Origin: JAVBME01 sp031552765
GTDB taxonomy: Bacteria; Bacillota; Negativicutes; Acidaminococcales; JAISLQ01
DNA length: 64,000 nucleotides
Assembly (NCBI GenBank): GCA_031552765.1
Contig: JAVBME010000007.1
Coordinates: 62,001 to 126,000, forward strand
Direction: 5' to 3'
In this document: positions 31,183-39,060 of the stretch, piece after piece
How the letters are laid out: every line of letters begins with the position of its first letter
Position numbering within the stretch: position 1 is the stretch's first letter
Made by a program: the position numbers and the translations under genes
The notes under the pieces: generated by a model
The model's input: the letters and a program-made list of their open reading frames with translations, nothing else
Database searches by the model: none
What the model was told of the DNA's origin: nothing

Positions 31183-31770
31183 ATGGATAAACACTTTACC
31201 ACGCCGCTCACGGAAAAAGACATGCGCTCTTTGAAAATAGGCGACGTCATATATATCAGCGGGCATATCTTCACCGCCCGTGACATGGGGCACCTGAAAA
31301 TAAAAGAATTGCTGGAAAAAGACCAGCCCCTGCCCAAAGACCTTTCCGGCTCGGCCATCTTCCACGCAGGCCCGGTGGCGCTCAAAAACCAGGACGGCAG
31401 TTGGCGGTTGAATGTCATCGGCCCCACCACCAGCATTCGCATGGAGCCTTACGCCGACATGGTAGGCGAATTGGGCGTTAAAGCCATCATCGGCAAAGGC
31501 GGCATGGCCGACGACACGATAAAAGCCGCCGCCAAATACGGCTACGTTTACCTGCAGGCCGCGCCCGGCTGCGCGGCGCAGCTGGCCAGGGGCATAGAAA
31601 AAATAAACGACGTCACCTGGTTTGAAATGGGCATGCCGGAAGCGCTCTGGGATCTCCAGGCGGCAAATTTCGGCCCACTGGTCGTCGCCATGGACAGCCA
31701 CGGCGCCAGTATTTACCAAAACCTCAAAACCGCCGCCAAACAAAAAGCGGCTGAACTATACCCGGTATAA
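31183..31770 (+). CDS. Class I fumarase / tartrate dehydratase, beta subunit
   Basis: 195-residue beta chain with ISGHIFTARDMGHLKIKELL (about 26-45), IFHAGPVALK, GPTTSIRMEPYADM (about 88-101), IGKGGM and the terminal FGPLVVAMDSHGASIY. These match the swivelling beta domain of two-subunit class I fumarases and TtdB. TAAGGAGG precedes the ATG. Together with the alpha chain it forms an oxygen-sensitive cytosolic enzyme. Confidence 0.9.
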   Translation: MDKHFTTPLTEKDMRSLKIGDVIYISGHIFTARDMGHLKIKELLEKDQPLPKDLSGSAIFHAGPVALKNQDGSWRLNVIGPTTSIRMEPYADMVGELGVKAIIGKGGMADDTIKAAAKYGYVYLQAAPGCAAQLARGIEKINDVTWFEMGMPEALWDLQAANFGPLVVAMDSHGASIYQNLKTAAKQKAAELYPV

Positions 31771-31838
31771 CCTCGTATCCACCCGGCCTACCCAAAAGGT
31801 AGGCCGCTTTCACAAAACATCTGTAAGGAGGTGTTACT

Positions 31839-33203
31839 ATGAAATACCGCATAGAAAAAGACACCATGGGCGAAGTGAAAGTGCCGGCCGACCGTTACTG
31901 GGGCGCCCAGACCGAGCGCAGCCTGGAGAATTTCCGCATCGGCACGGAAAAAATGCCTACGGAAATAGTGCGAGCTTTTGGCCTCCTGAAAAAGAGTGCC
32001 GCACTCGCCAACCTTGAACTTGGCAAGCTCGACCAGGAGCGTTGCAACATCATAGTACAGGTCTGTGATGAAATAACCGCCGGCAAGCTGGACGGGCATT
32101 TTCCACTGGCCGTCTGGCAGACCGGCAGCGGCACCCAGTCCAACATGAACTTCAATGAAGTAATAGCCAACCGCGGCAACGAGCTGGCCGGCAAAAAGCT
32201 GCTGCATCCCAACGACCATGTAAACATGTCGCAAAGCTCCAACGACACTTTCCCCACCGCCATGCACATCTCGGCCGCCCTCGCCGTGCAGGCCAAACTT
32301 TTCCCGGCTATGGACAAGCTCTGCGCCACCTTCCAGCGCCTGGAAAAAGAGAGTAAAGGCATAGTAAAGACCGGGCGCACCCATCTGCAAGATGCCGTAC
32401 CGATCGCCTTTTCCCAGGAAATCAGCGCCTGGCGCAACATGCTGGAAAAAAACCGCGCCATGTTGGAAACCTCCCTAAGCGGCCTTCACGAACTGGCGCT
32501 TGGCGGCACCGCCGTCGGTACCGGCCTCAACGCGCCACCGGAATTTGCTGTAACAGTAGCGACCGAAGTCGCCCGACTCACCGGCAAACCTTTTATTACC
32601 GCCGCCAATAAGTTCCACGCCCTATCCAGCAAAGACGACCTGGCCTTTGCGCATGGCGCCTTAAAAGCGCTGGCCGCCAATCTCATGAAAATAGCCAACG
32701 ACGTACGCTGGCTGGCCAGTGGCCCGCGCTGCGGCTTAGGCGAAATACACATACCGGAGAATGAGCCTGGCAGCTCTATCATGCCGGGCAAGGTCAACCC
32801 TACCCAGTGCGAAGCGCTGACCATGGTGGCCGTGCAGGTGATGGCCAACGACGTCGCGGTCGGCTTGGCCGCCAGCCAGGGCAACTTCCAGCTCAATGTC
32901 TATATGCCTGTGTGCATACACAATTTTTTGCAGTCGGTGCGCCTGCTGGCCGACGCTATGGTGTCCTTCGACACCCATTGCGCATCCGGCATCACCGCCA
33001 ATAAGGAAAAGATGCGCCATAACCTCTTTAACTCCCTGATGCTGGCCACAGCGCTCAACCCCTACATCGGCTATGAAAACGCCGCCAAGACCGTCAAAAA
33101 AGCATTCGCGGAAAACATATCGCTCAAAGAGGCCTGTGTCGCACTCGGTTTTCTTAACGCCGAACGCTTCGACGAAGTATTCCATCCGGAACAGATGGTA
33201 TAA
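31839..33203 (+). CDS. fumC: Class II fumarate hydratase
   Basis: 454-residue iron-free, homotetrameric fumarase. It starts at ATG after TAAGGAGG. Family signatures: TGSGTQSNMNFNEVIANR (about 97-114), MSQSSNDTFPTAMH (about 129-142), GRTHLQDAVPI (about 177-187) and GSSIMPGKVNPTQCEAL (about 307-323). It lies 68 bases behind the class I subunits, so one transcript may carry two unrelated fumarases. The gene is intact. A decayed IS and a LysR tail follow it. Confidence 0.96.
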   Translation: MKYRIEKDTMGEVKVPADRYWGAQTERSLENFRIGTEKMPTEIVRAFGLLKKSAALANLELGKLDQERCNIIVQVCDEITAGKLDGHFPLAVWQTGSGTQSNMNFNEVIANRGNELAGKKLLHPNDHVNMSQSSNDTFPTAMHISAALAVQAKLFPAMDKLCATFQRLEKESKGIVKTGRTHLQDAVPIAFSQEISAWRNMLEKNRAMLETSLSGLHELALGGTAVGTGLNAPPEFAVTVATEVARLTGKPFITAANKFHALSSKDDLAFAHGALKALAANLMKIANDVRWLASGPRCGLGEIHIPENEPGSSIMPGKVNPTQCEALTMVAVQVMANDVAVGLAASQGNFQLNVYMPVCIHNFLQSVRLLADAMVSFDTHCASGITANKEKMRHNLFNSLMLATALNPYIGYENAAKTVKKAFAENISLKEACVALGFLNAERFDEVFHPEQMV

Positions 33204-33249
33204 AACTGGCCCCACACGCTTGACTGGTCTTGCCCCCAGCCCTTGTACT

Positions 33250-33530
33250 AATCAGGGAAAAACAATTGCAGAAGCAGCGCGGCAGATCGGAGTAAGCGAA
33301 CAGACCTATTACCGCTGGCGCAAGGAATATGGCGGTATGAATACCTCAGACGCAAAACGGATGAAAGAACTGGAAAAGGAAAACCTACGGCTGAAGAAGC
33401 TGGTAGCCGAACAGGCCCTGAATATATCCATACTAAAAGACGTAAACTCAAAAAACTTCTAAGCCCGGTAAAGCGCAAGGCAGCCATCGCATATGTTATA
33501 GAAAAACACGAAACGACAGAGCATACAACT
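33250..33530 (+). pseudogene. Remnant of an IS3-family element (OrfA C-terminal half, start of OrfB)
   Basis: A frame from about 33250 reads GKTIAEAARQIGVSEQTYYR then WRKEYGGMNTSDAKRMKELE and a leucine-zipper segment ENLRLKKLVAEQALNISILK, which is the OrfA helix-turn-helix and zipper of IS3-type elements. It stops at 33462. A shifted frame (LLSPVKRKAAIAYVIEKHET) resembles the start of OrfB and then ends. The OrfA N-terminus, most of OrfB and the inverted repeats are missing. Confidence 0.75.
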
Positions 33531-33534
33531 AAGT

Positions 33535-33627
33535 GTAAAAGGCCTGCTGGCCTACCACAGCAAAAAATGGGTGACGCCCGCTATGCAGTCTTTCATCGAC
33601 TTGTGCACTGAGATGGAAGCATCTTAA
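33535..33627 (+). pseudogene. C-terminal tail of a LysR-type regulator gene
   Basis: A short frame fused to the IS remnant reads VKGLLAYHSKKWVTPAMQSF then IDLCTEMEAS and a stop at 33625-33627. AYHxxKWxTPAMxxFI is the usual end of LysR-family substrate domains. The rest of the gene is absent, so a regulator next to the fumarase genes seems to have been lost with the IS insertion and a later deletion. Confidence 0.6.
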
Positions 33628-33630
33628 AAT

Positions 33631-33667
33631 AATAAATATCCCCTGGCCTAGCCGGGGGATATTTATT
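33631..33667. terminator. Terminator of the gat operon, possibly bidirectional
   Basis: AATAAATATCCCC (33631-33643) pairs perfectly with GGGGATATTTATT (33655-33667), with an inner GGC/GCC. It is 3 bases past the end of gatB. The AT-rich stem base supplies T runs on both strands. Confidence 0.88.
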
Positions 33668-33669
33668 AT

Positions 33670-35118
33670 TTACACCATTTTCTCTTTGAGCAGTTTATTT
33701 ATCATATCCGGGTTGGCTTTGCCTTTGGTCTCTTTCATTATCTGCCCGACCAAGAAGCCGAGAGCGCGGTCTTTGCCGGCCTTGAAGTCGGCGACCGACT
33801 GCGGGTTTTTGGCGATGACGGCATCTACTATGCCCTCAAGAGCGCCGCTGTCGCTGATCTGCTCTAGGCCCTTTTCCTTGACTATATCGGCCGGCGCCTT
33901 ACCGCTGGCAGCCATTTCTTCAAAAACCGTCTTGGCGATTTTGGAGGAAATAACGCCCTTGTTGATAAGTTCAACCATGGCGGCCAGGTTTTCCGCGCTG
34001 ACCGGAAAGGCGCGGACATCCTCCGCACCGTTGTTGTTCAGCCAGGCGGATACATCGCCCAGCAGCCAGTTAGCAACGCCTTTAGCGTCTTTAGTGTGCG
34101 CTACCGTCTGGTCAAAATATTCAGCCATGGCCCTGCTAGATACTATGCCGGAGGCGTCGTATTCAGACAAGGCAAAGTCTTTCATCAGCCGCTCGCGCCG
34201 GGCGCCGGGCAGCTCAGGCATAGTTCTGGCCATCTCATCTACCCACGCTTTTTCCACAATGAAGGGCGGCAGGTCGGGGTCGGGAAAATAGCGGTAGTCG
34301 TGGGCCTGTTCTTTGGAGCGCATCGATAGCGTAATACTGCGCTCTTCGTCCCAGGTGCGGGTCTCCTGCACCACTTTGCCGCCGTCGTCCAAAACTTCGG
34401 CTTGCCTTTTTTCTTCATATTCGATGCCCTTTTGCACCGACTTGAAAGAGTTGAGGTTTTTTATTTCGCTCTTGGTGCCAAATTCCGTAGCGCCCACCGG
34501 CCGGATGGACACATTGGCGTCGCAGCGGAGGCTGCCTTCCTGCATCTTGCAGTCGGAGATATCGAGATACTCCAAAATGGCCTTGAGCTTTTCCATGTAC
34601 GCTTTCGCTTCCTCCGCCGACCTGAGGTCGGGCTCGGTCACGATCTCTACGAGCGGCACGCTGGAGCGGTTGTAATCGACGATAGAGGAGTCGGAAGTGC
34701 TGATAGTGGCGCCTGAGTGGATAAGCTTGCCGGCATCTTCCTCTATGTGTATGCGGTTTATGCCCACCCGGCGTTTTACGCCGTCCACCTCTATATCCAC
34801 ATGGCCTTTAAGGCAGATGGGGTAAAACAGCTGGGATACCTGATAACTTTTAGCCAGGTCGGGGTAAAAGTAGTTTTTGCGGTCAAAACGGTTATAGCGC
34901 TGGATCTCACAGTTGAGCGCCAGGCCAGCTTTGATGGCGAAGTCCACCACCCGCTTGTTCAATACCGGCAGCGTACCGGGCATACCGGTACAGATAGGAC
35001 ATACCCTAGTGTTAGGCTCGCCGCCGAAATCGGTGGAGCAACTGCAAAAACACTTTGTATTGGTCTTTAGCTCCACATGGGTTTCTATGCCGATGACTGT
35101 TTCGTATTTCATGTTCAT
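33670..35118 (-). CDS. gatB: Asp-tRNA(Asn)/Glu-tRNA(Gln) amidotransferase subunit B
   Basis: 482-residue subunit that phosphorylates the misacylated tRNA carboxylate and receives ammonia from GatA. N-terminal ETVIGIETHVELKTNTKCFC, the NRFDRKNYFYPDLAKSYQ signature (about 80-97) and the YqeY-like tail domain ending in LLKEKMV are typical. C-terminal GatB_Yqey region is complete. It overlaps gatA by 4 bases. It is the last gene of the gatCAB unit, with its terminator 3 bases on. Confidence 0.97.
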   Translation of the reverse strand: MNMKYETVIGIETHVELKTNTKCFCSCSTDFGGEPNTRVCPICTGMPGTLPVLNKRVVDFAIKAGLALNCEIQRYNRFDRKNYFYPDLAKSYQVSQLFYPICLKGHVDIEVDGVKRRVGINRIHIEEDAGKLIHSGATISTSDSSIVDYNRSSVPLVEIVTEPDLRSAEEAKAYMEKLKAILEYLDISDCKMQEGSLRCDANVSIRPVGATEFGTKSEIKNLNSFKSVQKGIEYEEKRQAEVLDDGGKVVQETRTWDEERSITLSMRSKEQAHDYRYFPDPDLPPFIVEKAWVDEMARTMPELPGARRERLMKDFALSEYDASGIVSSRAMAEYFDQTVAHTKDAKGVANWLLGDVSAWLNNNGAEDVRAFPVSAENLAAMVELINKGVISSKIAKTVFEEMAASGKAPADIVKEKGLEQISDSGALEGIVDAVIAKNPQSVADFKAGKDRALGFLVGQIMKETKGKANPDMINKLLKEKMV

Positions 35119-36578
35119 TTACCTCCCACAGGCGCCAGCAATTTATGGAAACCCGCGCTTTGCTCGTAAGCGTGGGCAACGCGCAGTACAGTGCTTTCGG
35201 CGAGCGCCTTGCCGATTATCTGCAAGCCCACCGGCTTGCCCCCCGCCAGGCCGCATGGTATGGAAATACCCGGCAGACCGGCCATATTTACCGGTATGGT
35301 GTAGGCGTCGAGCATATAGAGCGAGATGGGGTCAAGCTGGGACCCCAACGGGAAAGCAGTGGTCGGCGTGGAAGGGGAGACGATGACGTCCACCTTGTCA
35401 AAGGCTTTCTTGAAATCTTCTATGATGAGCGTGCGCACTTTCAGCGCCTTCGTGTAATAAGCGTCGTAATAACCTGAGCTGAGCACATAGGTCCCCAGCA
35501 TCACACGCCGCTTTACCTCGCTGCCAAAACCCTCGGTACGGCTTTTGGTCGTCAGCTCGGAAGCGCTTTTACAGCCCGGGCTGTGGTAACCATATTTCAC
35601 TCCGTCAAAGCGCGCCAAGTTGGAGGAAGCTTCGGCCGGAGCGATAATATAGTAAGTAGCCACAGCGTATTCGGTGTGCGGCAATGATATTTCGACGATT
35701 TCCGCACCCAGCGACGACAATTGTTTGATCGCTTCGCGCACGCGCTCTTCCACATCTTTTGCCAGGCCAGCGGCGAAATATTCCTTGGGTATGCCTATCT
35801 TCATGCCTTTTATATCTTGACCAAGCGCAGCCGTGAAATCCGGCGCAGCCAGGTTATAGCTGGTGGAATCGAGCGGATCGTGCCCGCTGATCGCGTTGAG
35901 GACATGCGCGCAGTCGGTAACGTCGCGCGTCAGCGCGCCAATCTGGTCGAGCGAAGAGGCAAAAGCCACACAGCCATAACGGGATACACGCCCATAGGTA
36001 GGCTTCATTCCTACTATGCCGGTAAAAGCAGCCGGCTGGCGAATAGAACCGCCCGTATCGCTGCCAAGCGCCCAAGCCGCCTCACACGCGGCCACAGCAG
36101 CAGCCGAGCCGCCGGAAGAACCGCCGGGCACGCAGTCCATGCTCCAGGGGTTGTGCGTCTTTTTGAAGTAAGATGTCTCGGTAATCGAACCCATAGCAAA
36201 TTCGTCCATGTTGGTCTTGCCGATAAATATGGCATCCCGCTCTTTTAATTTCGTGATGACGGTAGCATCGTAGGGCGGGATGAAGTTTTCCAGCATACGC
36301 GAAGAACAGGTAGTCCTAACGCCGTTTATGCAAATATTGTCTTTTATACCGCCGGGGATGCCGGCCAGTACGGAAATATTTTCACCTTTTGCGATTTTGG
36401 CGTCTACTTTAGCCGCCTGGGCAATAGCCTCATCGCCGCTCACCGTAACAAAAGCGCCGACAGCGCCTTCCACACTATCTATGCGCCCCATAAACGCTTT
36501 GGTTATCTCGGTAGCGCTGGTTTCCCCTGCGGCCAGTTTGGCTGACAGATCATGCGCCGAAAGTTCGTATAAAGACAT
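35115..36578 (-). CDS. gatA: Asp-tRNA(Asn)/Glu-tRNA(Gln) amidotransferase subunit A
   Basis: 487-residue amidase that frees ammonia from glutamine for GatB. The catalytic Ser-cisSer-Lys set lies in GIPGGIKDNICINGVRTTC (Lys, about 76) and PGGSSGGSAAAVAA (about 150-163), followed by GSDTGGSIRQPAAFTGIVG (about 170-188). The start codon abuts the gatC stop (1-base overlap at 36578). The set makes Gln-tRNA(Gln) and/or Asn-tRNA(Asn) by transamidation. Confidence 0.97.
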   Translation of the reverse strand: MSLYELSAHDLSAKLAAGETSATEITKAFMGRIDSVEGAVGAFVTVSGDEAIAQAAKVDAKIAKGENISVLAGIPGGIKDNICINGVRTTCSSRMLENFIPPYDATVITKLKERDAIFIGKTNMDEFAMGSITETSYFKKTHNPWSMDCVPGGSSGGSAAAVAACEAAWALGSDTGGSIRQPAAFTGIVGMKPTYGRVSRYGCVAFASSLDQIGALTRDVTDCAHVLNAISGHDPLDSTSYNLAAPDFTAALGQDIKGMKIGIPKEYFAAGLAKDVEERVREAIKQLSSLGAEIVEISLPHTEYAVATYYIIAPAEASSNLARFDGVKYGYHSPGCKSASELTTKSRTEGFGSEVKRRVMLGTYVLSSGYYDAYYTKALKVRTLIIEDFKKAFDKVDVIVSPSTPTTAFPLGSQLDPISLYMLDAYTIPVNMAGLPGISIPCGLAGGKPVGLQIIGKALAESTVLRVAHAYEQSAGFHKLLAPVGGK

Positions 36579-36877
36579 CAGGACTCTCCCCCTTCCATAA
36601 CCCGCGGCACCAGATAACCGCCGTCCTCCCGCTCGGGAGCGTTGCCCAAAGCTTCTTTCTGCGTCATAGAAGGCTTGACTATATCTTCACGCATTACATT
36701 GCCGTAAGTCAGAACATGGGCCGTTGGCTCGACATCCGCCGTATTGAGCTTATCCAGCATGCCGGCATACACCAGTATGTCGTTGAACTGCTTGACAAAA
36801 TTCTCCATCTCGCCGTCCCCGATCTCCAGTTTGGCCAGTTGCGCTATGTACCGTACTTCCTGCGCCGTAACTTTCAT
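36578..36877 (-). CDS. gatC: Asp-tRNA(Asn)/Glu-tRNA(Gln) amidotransferase subunit C
   Basis: 99-residue chaperone-like subunit that wraps GatA. VRYIAQLAKLEIGDGEMENF at the N-terminus and the central LNTADVEPTAHV are family hallmarks; the tail ends YLVPRVMEGGES. It begins the gat unit. The 167 bases between it and ligA (36878-37044) are AT-rich and probably hold the gat promoter; no terminator for ligA is obvious there. Confidence 0.94.
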   Translation of the reverse strand: MKVTAQEVRYIAQLAKLEIGDGEMENFVKQFNDILVYAGMLDKLNTADVEPTAHVLTYGNVMREDIVKPSMTQKEALGNAPEREDGGYLVPRVMEGGES

Positions 36878-37044
36878 CGCTTACACCATCCTAACAAATT
36901 TATCTTTAAAATATGCTAAAAATTATATCATATATTGAAGCTATAGACAAAATTAGCTTTTGCCCGATCCTCAACATGTTTTTATATATTTTTGAACTTT
37001 TGCTTTCTTTGTTTAGAAACAACCCAGGCAATATATACGCCGCC

Positions 37045-39033
37045 TCATTCCCCGGCCAAGAGCAAAAACTCCTCTTCACTGAGCACAGGCACGCCCAGTT
37101 GCTGCGCCTTATCCAGCTTGCCGCCAGCCTCTTTGCCGGCCACCACATAAGAAGTTTTCTTGCTCACCGAAGAGGAGGTCTTAGCCCCCAGGGCTTCCGC
37201 CATAGCCTCGGCTTCCGGTCGGGTGAGCTTTTCCAGTGTGCCGGTAAAAACAAAGGTCTTGCCGGAAAATTTATCGCCTACGGACGGACCTTCCTCAGTC
37301 ATCAGCACCCCGGCCGCTTTGAGCCGCTCCACCAGCTCAAGGTTGGCCGGCAGCGAAACCCAGGTGACGACGCTCTCCGCGATTTTCGGCCCCATATCCG
37401 GCAGACTGGTTATCTCTTCTTCGGTGGCCGCCAAAAAGGCGTCCATACTACGGAAATGCCTGGCCAGGGTCTTGGCGGCTTTTTCACCCACCTGGCGGAT
37501 GCCCAGAGCAAACAACAGGCGTGAGAGACCGCGCCCCTTACTCATTTCGATAGCGGCCAGCATGTTTTCCGCCGACTTGTCACCCATACGCTCCAGATTG
37601 GCTACTTCTTCTTTTGTTAATGCATACAGGTCGGCCGGGTCGCGCAGCAAGCCGGCCCCGAGCAGGGCAAACAGCACTTTTTCGCCAACGCCTTCTATGT
37701 CCATCGCCCCGCGCGATACATAGTGTATCAGGCCCTCCCGCCCCAGCGCCGGGCAGTGCGGATTGGGACAGCGCCAGGCCGCCTCCCCTTCCGGGCGGAT
37801 GATCGGCGTGCCGCATTCCGGGCAGTCTTCGGGCATGACGAACGGCCGCGCGTCAGCCGGACGCTTGTCCGGCAAGGAACGCACCACCTCGGGGATTATG
37901 TCGCCGGCTTTATGTATGATAACGTAGTCGCCGACCATGATATCTTTCTGGCTGATGAAGTCGGCGTTATGTAAAGTCGCGCGCCGCACGGTACTGCCGG
38001 CCAGCCTGACCGGGCTGAGCACGGCGGCCGGGGTCACGACGCCCGTGCGCCCCACGCGCAATATAATGTCTTCCAGCAGCGTTTCCGCCTCCTCGGCGGG
38101 GAACTTATAGGCGACGGCCCAGCGCGGGTCTTTGCCGGTCACGCCCAGAATAGCCTGCTGGCGCACTGAGTTGACCTTTATGACAACTCCGTCTATCTCA
38201 AAATCCAGCATATTGCGCCGTTTAGCCCAACTGTCGACCAAATCGGCGGCTTTATCTATACTGTCTACAGTATTATAACCTTGACTGACCTTAAAACCCA
38301 TGCCTGTTAGAAAACGCAAGGTATCGGCGTGTTTGTCCTTTGCCCCTACGCCGGCCGCATAGGCAAAAAAAGCCAGCGTGCGTTTAGCGGTGACCGCCGG
38401 GTCAAGCTGGCGCAATGAACCGGCCGCCGCATTGCGCGGATTGGCAAATTCCGCCTCACCGGCCGCTTCACGTTCGGCGTTCAGCCGGGCAAAAGCTTTT
38501 TTCGGCATGTATACTTCGCCGCGTACATCAAGGACTGCCGGCGTTTCCGCTGACTGGTACAAGCTGAGCGGTATGCTTTTTATCGTACGTATATTGCTAG
38601 TCACATTCTCGCCGGCCGTGCCGTCGCCACGAGTGGCCGCCCGTACCAAGAGGCCGTTTTCATAGACCAGGCTACAGGCCAGGCCGTCGATTTTCGGCTC
38701 CACCACATACTCTATCTGCTCGTCTTCCGGCAAGCCGGCGCGTACCCGCGCGTCAAACGCCGTCAGGTCTTCGCGGGAAAAAACGTTAGAGAGACTCAAA
38801 AGCGGCGCCAGATGTACAACCTGCTCGAAACCGCCCGCCACCATTCCACCTACCCTTTGCGTGGGCGAATCAGGCGTGATCAGATCCGGGCGCTCAGCTT
38901 CCAGCTCTTTCAGCCGCCGCATCAAGCGGTCGTATTCATCGTCGGTTACAGTGGGAGCATCCAGCACATAATAACTGTATTCATGCGCGCGTATCTGTTC
39001 ACGCAATTTTGCTATTTCTTCACGTACCGGCAT
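37045..39033 (-). CDS. ligA: NAD+-dependent DNA ligase
   Basis: 662-residue ligase that seals nicks in replication and repair. Domain order: Ia (HEYSYYVLDAPTVTDDEYD), adenylation with active-site Lys in EPKIDGLA (about 110-117), OB fold, zinc finger (CPECGTPI and CPNPHCPALGR, about 405-430), helix-hairpin-helix repeats (about 440-570) and BRCT (about 590-662). The ATG follows AGAGGTGATTTC. It lies 27 bases behind pcrA, a common pairing in Firmicutes. Confidence 0.98.
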   Translation of the reverse strand: MPVREEIAKLREQIRAHEYSYYVLDAPTVTDDEYDRLMRRLKELEAERPDLITPDSPTQRVGGMVAGGFEQVVHLAPLLSLSNVFSREDLTAFDARVRAGLPEDEQIEYVVEPKIDGLACSLVYENGLLVRAATRGDGTAGENVTSNIRTIKSIPLSLYQSAETPAVLDVRGEVYMPKKAFARLNAEREAAGEAEFANPRNAAAGSLRQLDPAVTAKRTLAFFAYAAGVGAKDKHADTLRFLTGMGFKVSQGYNTVDSIDKAADLVDSWAKRRNMLDFEIDGVVIKVNSVRQQAILGVTGKDPRWAVAYKFPAEEAETLLEDIILRVGRTGVVTPAAVLSPVRLAGSTVRRATLHNADFISQKDIMVGDYVIIHKAGDIIPEVVRSLPDKRPADARPFVMPEDCPECGTPIIRPEGEAAWRCPNPHCPALGREGLIHYVSRGAMDIEGVGEKVLFALLGAGLLRDPADLYALTKEEVANLERMGDKSAENMLAAIEMSKGRGLSRLLFALGIRQVGEKAAKTLARHFRSMDAFLAATEEEITSLPDMGPKIAESVVTWVSLPANLELVERLKAAGVLMTEEGPSVGDKFSGKTFVFTGTLEKLTRPEAEAMAEALGAKTSSSVSKKTSYVVAGKEAGGKLDKAQQLGVPVLSEEEFLLLAGE

Positions 39034-39060
39034 GAAATCACCTCTGATATATTTTTATCT

